A DNA stretch of 48,779 bases from Caulobacteraceae bacterium (GTDB lineage: Bacteria; Pseudomonadota; Alphaproteobacteria; Caulobacterales; Caulobacteraceae). Positions 1 to 8,268 of this stretch are shown here, piece by piece. The notes under the pieces were generated by a model. The model saw only the letters and a list, made by a program, of their open reading frames with translations. It had not been told where the DNA came from and ran no database searches. The translations under genes and the position numbers were made by a program. Numbering within the stretch: the stretch's first letter is position 1; each line of letters opens with the position of its first letter. The stretch is from assembly GCA_031291645.1 (NCBI GenBank), contig JARLIQ010000019.1:1-48779 (forward strand). Direction: 5' to 3'.

Positions 1-227
1 CGATCTAGCCTGTGGAGCGAATGGCGAAGTCCTGCCCGCTCCATTTCTTCGCGCACTGTGGCGAGTAGGCGGCGCACATCGTCCGATCCGCCAACCAGCT
101 CAAGGCCATGGCCCCACATGCCAACCCGACCAAGGAAGTGGCCGAGATCGGCGAGATTCTCTGCCCTGTATCGTTCCACGATGTCCCAAAGGCTCCACAA
201 CCGGCCCGGTTTGGCGCGAGTGGTCAT
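1..227 (-). CDS. Hypothetical protein, N-terminal part only
   Basis: An open frame starts at ATG 227 and runs without a stop off the left edge, giving 75 visible codons. The start MTTRAKPGRLWSLWDIVERY is followed by a helix-rich stretch with no motif I recognise. A GGGGA about nine bases upstream could be the ribosome binding site, and a -10/-35 pair lies at 257-284, which supports the start. GC content is lower than in the core genes to the right. The rest of the gene is outside the window, so no function is proposed. Confidence 0.55.
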   Translation of the reverse strand, partial: MTTRAKPGRLWSLWDIVERYRAENLADLGHFLGRVGMWGHGLELVGGSDDVRRLLATVREEMERAGLRHSLHRLD

Positions 228-256
228 GCTAGTTCCCCAAGTCGGGTTTGCAAAAG

Positions 257-284
257 ATAATATCGCCCAAGAGCGGGCCACCAA
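257..284 (-). promoter_or_regulatory. Putative promoter of the truncated left-edge gene
   Basis: On the minus strand TTGGTG (284-279) and TATTAT (262-257) are separated by 16 bases. The -10 lies about 30 bases upstream of the ATG at 227. This is a motif match only. Confidence 0.35.
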
Positions 285-425
285 CGGTGGTGACGCAGTT
301 TCGATTTCACGAGTTAGCGGGCCCGAACCAATATGCCGGGGGACCGTCAGAAGACCATGTCCGAGTTCATGACGGCACCTGCCGCACCGCAGGCAGTGCC
401 CCCTACCGCCAATAAGCGAACGCCC

Positions 426-1166
426 TTAGGGCGTGTCGAATAATTGCACGATCGACGTCGCCAAGGCTGCCAAGTCGCTTAGTGCTGAGGTGACAGGGCG
501 GCTTGGGAGAAGCTCCGCCTCGTTAAACGTTATCTGCAACGCCATCTGAAACCCGCTGTGCGCTGCATCGATCCTGGTCCAGGCGATGACGGCATCTTCC
601 TGGAATCCAGGCCAGATATTTGGGAAGCCAAGTCCCGACCGTTGAGCTTCAGGCGTGACGACGATGCTGGAGGGGACAAGGCGTACGCCGATGAGTCGGC
701 GATGTTTGCGGGTGATGTCGAGCTTGTGGAGCGCAACCAGTGCATCGTTGCCCCCAGAGTAGGGTTTGACTGATTCAATGATCTCGCGCTCGGTGGGCGG
801 TAGCCCCTTGATCAATGCTGTACCCTTGTACCCACGCCCACTCGCAAACTCAGCGGCGCTTTTGGCCACGGGGAAATACATATCATCAGGCTTGGGTATG
901 CAGTGACGGTGGGCAAGCGCAGTCGCGAGCAGATCGAGGCTGCTACGGATGCTGTTGATGATTGCGCCGACTTCCGCGTTGATAATTGGAGGAAGTGGTT
1001 TGACGTCGCGCAACTTGATGAGCGTTTGGCTCATCTCGGGATGAGGTTCCTCAACCCACCGATAGGCACCCTGGTTGAACCACGACGCGACGCGTCGGTC
1101 CAATAGGGGGAGTTGGTCGATAGCCCAGTCAATGGCTGCTCGGGCGTCCAGAAGGTCGTCACGCAT
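426..1166 (-). CDS. Conserved hypothetical protein
   Basis: This is a 246-residue protein of unknown function with no signal peptide or membrane segment. The visible core includes MRDDLLDARAAIDWAI near the start, an amphipathic stretch around IINSIRSSLDLLATALAHRH, and a mixed alpha/beta C-terminal half. The frame stays open upstream to 1454 with another ATG at 1352. That longer form would overlap the divergent zinc-ribbon gene starting at 1342, so the ATG at 1166 is preferred, although no strong ribosome binding site decides it. The 175-base gap to 1342 would then hold both promoters. I do not recognise a catalytic motif. Confidence 0.6.
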   Translation of the reverse strand: MRDDLLDARAAIDWAIDQLPLLDRRVASWFNQGAYRWVEEPHPEMSQTLIKLRDVKPLPPIINAEVGAIINSIRSSLDLLATALAHRHCIPKPDDMYFPVAKSAAEFASGRGYKGTALIKGLPPTEREIIESVKPYSGGNDALVALHKLDITRKHRRLIGVRLVPSSIVVTPEAQRSGLGFPNIWPGFQEDAVIAWTRIDAAHSGFQMALQITFNEAELLPSRPVTSALSDLAALATSIVQLFDTP

Positions 1167-1341
1167 TGCGATCACTTTGCTAGTCCGGTCAGTGCTGCGA
1201 CCATCCAACCCATAGCGGCCGTAGAGGGGGTCTAGCACTCGTTGCGGGCCGGGGAGGAACGAGTAGTTTGGGTCTGCGGAAGTACCCTCGGATGGACGGA
1301 ACGTCTGCGCTTGGGGAACTAGTTGCTGGAGATCGGGTCTG

Positions 1342-1725
1342 ATGAGCGACATGGAGTCTGGCTGGATTTGTTCGGTGTGCGAGACACCAATGCCACCCGG
1401 CCCAAGAGTTCCCTGCCCAAGTTGCGGCGGCATCCCGCGAACCACCGGGGTCATCCTTCAGTCGGAGACCAAGGCGGTCTCGAAGGTGCGCATGCGCAAG
1501 AAGGACCCGACTTTATCTTCGAAGAAGAACCCTCGGGTCGACCAGATGGTCGGTCAGGAATTGCGAGTCTCTACGGGTGAGCACGTACAAAAGGAAAGGC
1601 GCATAGATCGCGAGGCAGACGCCTACCGTGAGATTGTGACTGATGCGCAGGGCAACGTTATCCACCACGACGAAGGCAAGCTGTCGGACCACAAAGGCCA
1701 CGGCTCAGACAAACCGAAGCTCTAG
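1342..1725 (+). CDS. Small zinc-ribbon hypothetical protein
   Basis: A 127-residue protein begins MSDMESGWICSVCETPMPPG and carries two Cys-x2-Cys pairs (CSVC near residue 10 and CPSC near residue 25), the spacing of a single treble-clef or zinc-ribbon fold. The remainder is very polar and rich in Lys, Arg, Glu and His, ending in a His/Asp/Lys-rich tail. GGAG lies about ten bases before the ATG. Four Cys ligands suggest a structural zinc site for protein or nucleic-acid contact; that role is inferred. It sits head-to-head with the hypothetical gene at 426-1166. Confidence 0.6.
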   Translation: MSDMESGWICSVCETPMPPGPRVPCPSCGGIPRTTGVILQSETKAVSKVRMRKKDPTLSSKKNPRVDQMVGQELRVSTGEHVQKERRIDREADAYREIVTDAQGNVIHHDEGKLSDHKGHGSDKPKL

Positions 1726-1841
1726 TTCATCACTGGCGGCCCACCCGCCCCTACGACGCAGCGTACGGGTGGGGCGCTAGAAGGGCATTGCGACCAACCG
1801 CTGGCGCCTTGCGCGCCACGGCTTACTTCTTCCGGCGAGGC

Positions 1842-1890
1842 ATATGCGGAAACTGCACTTTCGATTGACCGCTGTGCGGTTTCTGCATAT
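1842..1890. promoter_or_regulatory. Paired inverted-repeat operator upstream of the Xre regulator
   Basis: Two 17-base arms, 1842-1858 and 1874-1890, are inverted copies matching at 15 of 17 positions and separated by 15 bases. Each arm contains GCGG(AAA/TTT)CTGC. The right arm overlaps the promoter spacer and -10 at 1865-1893. The arm centres are 32 bases apart, about three helical turns, which suits cooperative binding by two dimers. Autoregulation by the adjacent HTH protein is inferred. Confidence 0.6.
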
Positions 1891-1893
1891 TCT
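1865..1893 (+). promoter_or_regulatory. Sigma-70-type promoter of the Xre regulator
   Basis: TTGACC (1865-1870) and TATTCT (1888-1893) have the ideal 17-base spacing. The predicted transcript start near 1900 leaves only a 12-18 base leader before the probable ATG at 1912 or 1918. The element is overlapped by the inverted repeat, which would let a bound repressor block RNA polymerase. Confidence 0.55.
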
Positions 1894-1911
1894 GATCGGA
1901 TGTGGAGCGCG

Positions 1912-2190
1912 ATGACAATGATCAATGATGAACCCGAATTGCTCAATCCCTACTTCATGCCGTTAATTCGGGAAAAGCTGGGATTTACTCAGGCAGAAAC
2001 AGCAAGGCGGATCGGTCTTAGCCTGCGGGCTTACAGCGACCTCGAAAACCGAAAGACGCCACTCAGAAGGACGCACCTTATGGCAATGCGGCTCTTGACA
2101 CTGGAGGAGGCTGTGGCGCGCCAGGATCGGAGCGTTGCAAATATCACTGTGCGCGAGCTAGCCGACGATTTCGCTCAACTGCCAGATTGA
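1912..2190 (+). CDS. Xre-type helix-turn-helix transcriptional regulator
   Basis: This small DNA-binding protein has about 92 residues. Roughly residues 15-60 form a Cro/C1-type helix-turn-helix: KLGFTQAETARRIGLSLRAY followed by SDLENRKTPLRRTHLMAMRLL. The C-terminal 30 residues form a short acidic helix. ATGs at 1900, 1912 and 1918 are in frame. TGGAG at 1903-1907 rules out 1900 and points to 1918 (10-base gap) or 1912 (4-base gap). The promoter and large inverted repeat just upstream suggest a self-repressing regulator. No partner gene such as a toxin is visible, so it may be a stand-alone or a prophage/island remnant. Confidence 0.75.
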   Translation: MTMINDEPELLNPYFMPLIREKLGFTQAETARRIGLSLRAYSDLENRKTPLRRTHLMAMRLLTLEEAVARQDRSVANITVRELADDFAQLPD

Positions 2191-2491
2191 TCGTGCTATC
2201 CAGCCGGCTCGCATCTTAGCTGTCGCGATCCGCTTTGGTATGATTGCAACAGCCATCCTCCGTAAGACGCAAGATTGAAACTGCTGCCTCACCCCACCAA
2301 CGCCCCCAGTCACCGGCCCCGCCCTTTACCCGCGGCGCCTGTGGTGCTCTGCTCCGGTTGAGGGCCAGCCCGGCGGCCGGCCCGATGTCGCCTCGCCTCG
2401 GCCGCAGAAGCGGGAGTTGGCTTTCGGGGGCGGACGACGCTGTAGCCAGTGCGCTTGCTTGCCCACTTCCCTCCTGGCGAGGCGTCCTCCG
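2191..2491. other. Intergenic region without a convincing gene
   Basis: These 301 bases lie between the Xre regulator and the DUF2235 gene. Base composition changes here from the lower-GC accessory left part to the GC-rich core. Only short shadow frames are present. GAGG at 2479-2482 is the likely ribosome binding site of the next gene. I see no clear promoter or terminator. Confidence 0.4.
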
Positions 2492-3721
2492 ATGAAGAAC
2501 ATCGCGGCTTTCTGCGACGGCACCTGGCAGCATATCGACCAGAGGAACCCGACGAACGTGGCGCTCCTCTGCCGCACGGTCACCGGCGAGACGGGGTCGG
2601 GGACGGCCCAGTTCGTCTACTACGACGACGGCGTCGGGGTCGGCCAAGGGGTGCTGGACGCGGCGACGCAGTTTGTCGGCGGCGCGTTCGGCGAGGGCTT
2701 GGACTACAAGATCGTCCGCGCCTACGAATTCATCTGCCTGAACTACGAGCCGGGCGACCGCCTGTTCATCTTCGGCTTCAGCCGGGGCGCCTACACCGCG
2801 CGCAGCCTGGCCGGGCTGCTGCGATGGGCCTGGATCCTCAAGCGGGCGGAGGCCACCCACGTCTTCGACGCCATGCAGCTCTACCGGTCGCATCCCTCGG
2901 CCGACGCGCCGCAGGCCGCGCAAGACGCCTTCGCCGCCGCGGCCCAGGCGTTCCGCGCCGCGCACTGCCACGACGCCCAGTCGTTCGTCGACGCGCGGGC
3001 CTACGATCCGGAGGACCCGGGCTCGCTGGTCCCGGCCGGACAGGACTGCGCCTGGATCCAATACCTCGGGGTGTGGGACACCGTCGGCTCGCTGGGCGTT
3101 CCCGACAACCTGCCCTTCGCGCCCCAGATCGACGCCCGCTACAAATTCTACGACACGAACCTGTCCAGGTTCGTCCGTTCGGCGCGCCACGCCGTGTCCA
3201 TCGACGAGCAGCGGGTGACCTTCTCGCCGACGCTGATGACCAATGTCCCAGACCTGAACGCCAATGCGAGCGCGGGCGGCCTGGCCTACGACAAGCGTCC
3301 CTACCAGCAGCAGTGGTTCCCCGGCGGGCATGGCGGCGTGGGCGGCGGCGGGCCGGACGGCGGCCTCTCGCTGGCGCCCATGCTGTGGGTGGCCGAGGGC
3401 GCGGCGCGCGCCGGCCTCGGCTTCGACGCGGAGGCGCTGGCCGGCTACCAGGCCCAGGCCCACCCCGACGCGCCGTTCGCCGCCGCCGCCTTCGACCTCA
3501 ACACCCTGGCGATGGACGTGATCGGCATGAAGCCCCGCCAGGGCCCGGACACCTTCGACGAGGCCTCGCTGTCGGCGCGGCTGCGCTGGAGCCGCCTGGC
3601 GGGCTACCGGCCGGCGCCGCTGGAGCGCGCGGCCGGCCTTGCGGGCCAGTTCGACGCCTGGCGCGCACCAGCGGGCGCCCCGGCCTACTACGAGCCCTGG
3701 CCGGCTCGCCGAGCGCCCGCC
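2492..3721 (+). CDS. DUF2235 (T6SS Tle1-like) alpha/beta hydrolase, C-terminus unresolved
   Basis: A DUF2235-type hydrolase starts at ATG 2492 with GAGG nine bases upstream. The N-terminus MKNIAAFCDGTW is typical of the family. The nucleophile elbow GFSRGA gives Ser97, and Asp196 (GVWDTVGSLG) and His280 (GGHGG) complete a plausible triad. Members are phospholipases or putative esterases, some of them type VI effectors, but no vgrG or immunity gene is visible here. The homologous part ends near 3715, but no in-frame stop occurs before 5341, so the frame would continue antisense through the whole kinase gene. The next frame stops at 3744. A lost stop or an indel near 3700 is likely, and the end given is only where the convergent kinase gene begins. 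Confidence 0.75.
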
Positions 3722-5320
3722 CTACGGCGGCGCGGGGACGGTGAAGCGGAACACGGTCCCGCCGCCGGCGTTGTCCTCGGCCCACAGCCGTCCGCCGTGC
3801 GACTCGATGATCGAGCGGCAGATCGAGAGGCCCACGCCCATCCCCGTGGCCTTGCTGGTCACGAAGGGCTCGAACAGGCGGGCCTTGATGTGGGGCGCGA
3901 TGCCCGGGCCGGTGTCAGCCACGCGGACCTCGATCATCTCCCCGATCCGGGTCGTGCCGACCAGCAGCTTGCGCACCGGGGCGGCGTTCATCGCCTCGAC
4001 CGCGTTGCGCACCAGGTTCACCAGCACCTGCTGCACCTGGATCTTGTCGACGAAGGCGGTCTCGGCGGCGGGATCGAGGGCGAACTCGGCCTTCACCCCC
4101 TGGCTGCGCGCGCCCACCAGGGCCAGGGCCGAGGCCTCGTCGATGATCTTGGGCAGGCTTTCGACCCGGCGGTCTGCGTCGCCCTTGCTGACGAATTCGC
4201 GCAGGCGGCGGATGATCTGGGCGGCGCGGTCGACCTGCTCGATCACCTTGCCGAAGGCGTCGGTCGCGCGTTCCAGCTCGCCCCGCTTCATCAGCCGCTC
4301 GGCGCCCGAGAGGTAGTTGTTGATCGCCGCCAGGGGCTGGTTCAGCTCGTGCGCCAGAGCGGAAGCCATCTGGCCCATTTCGCTCAGGCGCGAGATGTGC
4401 AGCAGTTCGGCCTGGGCTTCGTGCAGCCGCCGCTCGCTTTCCTGACGCTCCGTCAGATCACGGACAAAACCGGTGAACTGGTGGCGTCCCTCGATGATCA
4501 CCTCGCCGACGGCCAGCTCCATCGGGAAGGTGCCGCCATCGCGCCGCTGGCCCAGGACCACCCGTCCGATGCCGATGATCCGCCGCTCGTTCGTGCGCAT
4601 GTAGCGCGTCAGGTAGTTGTCGTGCTCCGAGCGGTAGGGCTCGGGCATCAGCATGCTGACGTTGCGGCCGATCACCTCCTGGGCCGTATAGCCGAACAGC
4701 CGCTCGGCCGTGGTGCTGAACGAGAGCATCACGCCGGCGTCGTCGATCATCACCATGGCGTCGGGAATGGTGGTCAGGATCGACAGCAGCCGCGCCTCGC
4801 TGGTGCGCAGCGCATCGTCGTTGGCCGCCAGGGCCTCGTTGGCGGTCTTGAGCTGGTCGATGATCCGCTGCTGCTCAAGGATGAAGGCGTCGCGCGCGCC
4901 CCCCTCCTGGCGCAGGCGCAGCACGTCGGTGACGTCTTCCACCCGGTGGATGATCCAGCGTACGGCGCCGTTCGCATCCGTCACGGGCGTGTTCAGCGGG
5001 CTCCAGTAGCGCTCCTCGAACGATCCGTCCGGGCGGCGCACGTCGTATTTCTGGACCGCCATGGCGTCCGGCTGCCGAAAGCGCAGGACCCGCTGCAGCG
5101 AAGCGCCGAGGTTCGTCGATCCGGTGGCGTCGGGCTCCTCCGGATTGTCGGGGAAGACCTCGAACAGGGGCTGGCCGACGATGGCGTCCCGCGTGGTCAT
5201 CGTCGCGCGCAGATAGCCGTCGCTCGCGCCCACGATGGTCAGGTCCGGGTCGAGCACAAGATAAAGGCCAGGCGCCGCCTCGAACAGGGCGCGGAAGTCC
5301 GGTTCCTTGACCTGGTTCAT
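3722..5320 (-). CDS. FixL-like haem-PAS sensor histidine kinase
   Basis: This is a 532-residue cytoplasmic kinase, numbered from ATG 5320, which has AAGGAAGG about ten bases upstream; a GTG at 5329 is the alternative. A first PAS domain (about 10-135) is of the kind often fused to regulators. A second PAS domain (about 180-295) closely resembles FixL: MPEPYRSEHDNYL holds the proximal haem histidine (His233) and IIGIGR the distal arginine (Arg253). HisKA has AHELNQPLAA with phospho-acceptor His324, and the ATPase has RNAVEAM, DTGPGI and GMGVGLS. Oxygen control of phosphorylation is expected from the family. There are no membrane segments and no FixJ partner nearby. It lies 17 bases downstream of the HAD gene. 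Confidence 0.88.
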   Translation of the reverse strand: MNQVKEPDFRALFEAAPGLYLVLDPDLTIVGASDGYLRATMTTRDAIVGQPLFEVFPDNPEEPDATGSTNLGASLQRVLRFRQPDAMAVQKYDVRRPDGSFEERYWSPLNTPVTDANGAVRWIIHRVEDVTDVLRLRQEGGARDAFILEQQRIIDQLKTANEALAANDDALRTSEARLLSILTTIPDAMVMIDDAGVMLSFSTTAERLFGYTAQEVIGRNVSMLMPEPYRSEHDNYLTRYMRTNERRIIGIGRVVLGQRRDGGTFPMELAVGEVIIEGRHQFTGFVRDLTERQESERRLHEAQAELLHISRLSEMGQMASALAHELNQPLAAINNYLSGAERLMKRGELERATDAFGKVIEQVDRAAQIIRRLREFVSKGDADRRVESLPKIIDEASALALVGARSQGVKAEFALDPAAETAFVDKIQVQQVLVNLVRNAVEAMNAAPVRKLLVGTTRIGEMIEVRVADTGPGIAPHIKARLFEPFVTSKATGMGVGLSICRSIIESHGGRLWAEDNAGGGTVFRFTVPAPP

Positions 5321-5337
5321 CGAGTCCACGCCTTCCT

Positions 5338-5982
5338 TTAGCTCAGGGCCAGGGCGTCGGCGAGGTCCCGCAGCGACTCAAGGCGGATATGGGCCCGCTC
5401 GACGTCCGGCCGGCCCGCGTGCACGCAGCCCCACGGACCGCGGCGGATGAAGACGGCGGTCATGCCGATGTCCCGCGCGGGCAGCACGTCGTTGTCCAGC
5501 CGATCGCCGACATAGGCGATGGCGGGCGGCGCGCACCCGGCCGCGTCGACCACGCGCTGGAAGAAGGCCAGCGAGGGCTTCTCCACCCCCCAGCGGGCGG
5601 ACGAGGCGATGAAGTCGGCGTCGATCCCCGCCGCGCGCAGCGCCTGTTCCGCCTCCTCCGGCTGGTTGCCGGCCAGGCCGATGCGATAGCCAAGGCGGCG
5701 CAGCTGCGTCAGGCACGGCAGGGCGTCGGGATAGAAGTCGCCGCTGGCGAAGCGATAGCGATAGCCCTCCGCCGCCCGCCGCCGCATCGCCGCCTCGACG
5801 TCGAAGCCCGGCCGGACCAGCTGGAAGACGGTGCGGTGATGCCAGCCCCGCTCGATCACGGCCCCCATGGCGGCGAAGAAGGTGAAGCGCGGAACGCCCA
5901 TCCAGTCCGCCCACTCGCCCCAGTGGCGGGTCTCGTCGACCAGCGTCTCGCCGACGTCGAACACGACCGTTGTGATAGGCAT
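5338..5982 (-). CDS. HAD-superfamily hydrolase with altered motif I
   Basis: This 214-residue haloacid-dehalogenase-type protein has nucleophile Asp9 in FDVGETL, motif II around LAGNQ (Asn106), Lys135 in EKPS and motif IV YVGDRLDND (Asp160, Asp165). The second aspartate of DxD, which acts as general acid in phosphatases, is Gly11, as in dehalogenase-like members, so it may not be a classical phosphatase. The substrate is unknown. A 6-bp hairpin (5989-5994 with 6000-6005) includes the G-rich ribosome binding site just before the ATG. The gene is followed at once by the FixL-like kinase, so the two are probably cotranscribed. Confidence 0.8.
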   Translation of the reverse strand: MPITTVVFDVGETLVDETRHWGEWADWMGVPRFTFFAAMGAVIERGWHHRTVFQLVRPGFDVEAAMRRRAAEGYRYRFASGDFYPDALPCLTQLRRLGYRIGLAGNQPEEAEQALRAAGIDADFIASSARWGVEKPSLAFFQRVVDAAGCAPPAIAYVGDRLDNDVLPARDIGMTAVFIRRGPWGCVHAGRPDVERAHIRLESLRDLADALALS

Positions 5983-6035
5983 CGCGCCGTCCCCCGACCG
6001 GGGACGCTAGCGCGACTCCCCTGCAGGCGACAGGG

Positions 6036-6722
6036 CTAGCGCGGCTGCAACTCCAGATGCCCGTCCTTCAGGGCGAAGACCCGGTCCATGTAGCGCGCCA
6101 GCTCCATGTTGTGGGTGGCGATCAGGATGGCGACGCCGGTGACCCGGGCCAGGTCGAACAGCGCCTGGAACACCGCGCCCGAGGTGTGCGGGTCGAGGTT
6201 GCCGGTGGGCTCGTCGGCCAGCACGACGCGGGGCTCGTTGGCCAGGGCGCGGGCGATGGCCACCCGCTGCTGCTCGCCGCCGGACAACTGGCCCGGCTGG
6301 TGGTTCAGCCGCTCGCCCAGGCCCAGGTGGGTCAGCAGCGCGCCCGCCCGCCGCCGGGCCGCGGCCCTGGACTGGCCGGCGATCATCTGCGGCAAGGCGA
6401 CATTGTCCAGGGCGCTGAACTCGGCCAGCAGGTGATGGAACTGGTAGACGAAGCCGATCAGCCCCAGGCGCAGGCGCGTGCGCGCCCGATCGGTCAGCTT
6501 GGAGCAGTCCTGCCCCTCGATCATCACCCGCCCCTCGGTCGGATGCTCCAAGAGGCCGGCGGCGTGCAGCAGGCTGGACTTGCCGGAGCCGGATGGGCCG
6601 ATCAGGCCCACCACCTCGCCCGGGAAGACGTCGAGGTCGACGCCGCGCAGCACCTCCAGCGCGCCCTCGCCGGTGCGGTAGGTGCGCGCCACGCCGCGTA
6701 AGGAGAGCACCGGCTCACTCAT
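6036..6722 (-). CDS. lolD: LolD, ATPase of the lipoprotein-releasing ABC transporter
   Basis: LolD powers extraction of outer-membrane lipoproteins from the inner membrane to LolA. In 228 residues it shows Walker A GPSGSGKSS (42-50), signature LSGGEQQR (146-153), Walker B VVLADEP (166-172) and H-loop His204. TGEGALEVLRGVDL is typical of the LolD/MacB group. It overlaps the end of the permease gene by eight bases, so the two are translationally coupled. A 53-base gap separates it from the HAD gene downstream. Confidence 0.92.
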   Translation of the reverse strand: MSEPVLSLRGVARTYRTGEGALEVLRGVDLDVFPGEVVGLIGPSGSGKSSLLHAAGLLEHPTEGRVMIEGQDCSKLTDRARTRLRLGLIGFVYQFHHLLAEFSALDNVALPQMIAGQSRAAARRRAGALLTHLGLGERLNHQPGQLSGGEQQRVAIARALANEPRVVLADEPTGNLDPHTSGAVFQALFDLARVTGVAILIATHNMELARYMDRVFALKDGHLELQPR

Positions 6723-7998
6723 AGCGCAGCGCCTCCACCGGATCGATCCGCGCCGCCTGGAAGGCCGGCGGCAGGGTGGCGACGAAGGATATCAGCAGCG
6801 AGAAGACGCTGACGAAGCCGACCTCGCGCCAGTCCAGCTTGGCCGGGATGTGGGAGAGGAAATAGATGCTGGCGTCGAACACGTTGGCGCCGGTGACCCA
6901 CTGCACGAAGGCCTGAATCTGCTGGATGTAGGCGCAGAACAGCACCCCCAGGACCAGGCCCGCGAGCGTGCCCAGCGCGCCGATGGCGGCGCCGGAGAGG
7001 AAGAAGATGCGCAGGATCGCCCCCTGCCCCGCCCCCATGGTGCGCAGGATGGCCACGTCGCGGCTCTTGTTCTTCACCAGCATGATCAGGCCGGAGATGA
7101 TGTTCATCGCCGCGATGGCGACGATCAGCATCAGGATCAGCCGCATGGTGTTCCGCTCGACCTCCAGCGCGTTGAAGAAGGCCTGGTTCTGGTCGCGCCA
7201 GTCGGTGACCACGCCCAACGGGCCTGCGGCGCGGGCGACCTCGGGACGGACCTGGGCGGCCTTGTCGGGATCGTCGAGCTGGATCTCGATCTTGTCGACC
7301 GCCTCCTCCCGCCCGAAGAACAGCTGGGCCTGCTGCAGCGGCATGTAGATGAACGACTGGTCGTATTCGCTCATGCCGACGCTGAAGGTCCCTGCGACCG
7401 TGTAGGCCTTGCTGACCGGGGTCGCGCCAAAGGCGGTCGCGCCGGCCGAAGGCGAGGTCAGGGTCAGGACGTCGCCGGGCTCCACGCCCATGGAGGCGGC
7501 CAGGCGCGCGCCGACCAGGATCAGGTCGCCGCCGTAGTCGCCCTCACCGAACCCCTGGAGCGAGCCCTGCTTGATGTTGCCGGAGACGATCTTCATCTCG
7601 CGAAGGTCGCCGGGCGAAACCCCGCGCACTACCGCGCCGGCGGTATTGTTCGGCCCCTGGACCAGGGCCTCGGCCTCGACCATGGGGATGGCCTGGACCA
7701 CGCCGGGAACGGCCCTGATCCGCTGGACCACCTGCGGACGGTCCGGCGAGGCCAGCACCTGGCCGGTGACGAACAGGTGGCCGTTGAAGCCCAGGATGCG
7801 GTCCAGGAGTTCGGCCCTGAAGCCGTTCATCACCGACATGACGATGATCAGCACCGCCACCGCCAGCATGATGCCGACGAACGAGATGATGGAGATCAGG
7901 GCCACGCCGCCGTTCTTGCGCTTGGCGCGCAGATAGCGCGCGGCGACCGAACGCTCCCAGGGGCTGAACGGCGCCGCCGGCCGAAGGTCCGCAGTCAT
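6715..7998 (-). CDS. lolC: LolC/LolE-type lipoprotein-releasing permease
   Basis: This 427-residue inner-membrane permease starts MTADLRPAAPFSPWERSVAA. It has an N-terminal membrane helix (GGVALISIISFVGIMLAVAV), a large periplasmic MacB-like domain from about 50 to 270, and three C-terminal helices of the FtsX fold. The start at 7998 forms an ATGA overlap with the DUF1467 gene. Only one permease gene is present, so the complex probably uses a single LolCE-type subunit as homodimer, as in many alphaproteobacteria; this is inferred. lolC rather than lolE is a convention. Confidence 0.88.
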   Translation of the reverse strand: MTADLRPAAPFSPWERSVAARYLRAKRKNGGVALISIISFVGIMLAVAVLIIVMSVMNGFRAELLDRILGFNGHLFVTGQVLASPDRPQVVQRIRAVPGVVQAIPMVEAEALVQGPNNTAGAVVRGVSPGDLREMKIVSGNIKQGSLQGFGEGDYGGDLILVGARLAASMGVEPGDVLTLTSPSAGATAFGATPVSKAYTVAGTFSVGMSEYDQSFIYMPLQQAQLFFGREEAVDKIEIQLDDPDKAAQVRPEVARAAGPLGVVTDWRDQNQAFFNALEVERNTMRLILMLIVAIAAMNIISGLIMLVKNKSRDVAILRTMGAGQGAILRIFFLSGAAIGALGTLAGLVLGVLFCAYIQQIQAFVQWVTGANVFDASIYFLSHIPAKLDWREVGFVSVFSLLISFVATLPPAFQAARIDPVEALRYE

Positions 7999-8252
7999 CC
8001 GCCGGGAATGTTCGGCAGGTGGATCAGGTGGAAATGCAGCGCCAGCCAGAGCGGCGTGAACACCACCGCCGAGACCCAGGTGGTGGTGATGAACTTGCGC
8101 TTCAGCTTGGGATCGACCGGGGCGCCAGGATCGCCGCCGTCGCCCTTGTCGATGCCGGCCTCGGCGTGGCTGACCACGCCCAGCGGCAGGACGGAGAACA
8201 GCACCACCCACCAGATGGTCAGATAGACCGCCACGGAGGTGAAGACGTCCAT
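7995..8252 (-). CDS. DUF1467 family small membrane protein
   Basis: This 85-residue protein has two hydrophobic segments: SVAVYLTIWWVVLFSVLPLG near residue 6, and TTTWVSAVVFTPLWLALHFH near residue 57. The loop between is charged, with Asp/Gly/Pro repeats and LKRK. It matches the DUF1467 pattern found in alphaproteobacteria beside mce and lol genes. Function is unknown. It is coupled to lolC by a four-base overlap and follows mce by 16 bases. Confidence 0.8.
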   Translation of the reverse strand: MDVFTSVAVYLTIWWVVLFSVLPLGVVSHAEAGIDKGDGGDPGAPVDPKLKRKFITTTWVSAVVFTPLWLALHFHLIHLPNIPGG

Positions 8253-8268
8253 CAGTGCGACCCTGTCA

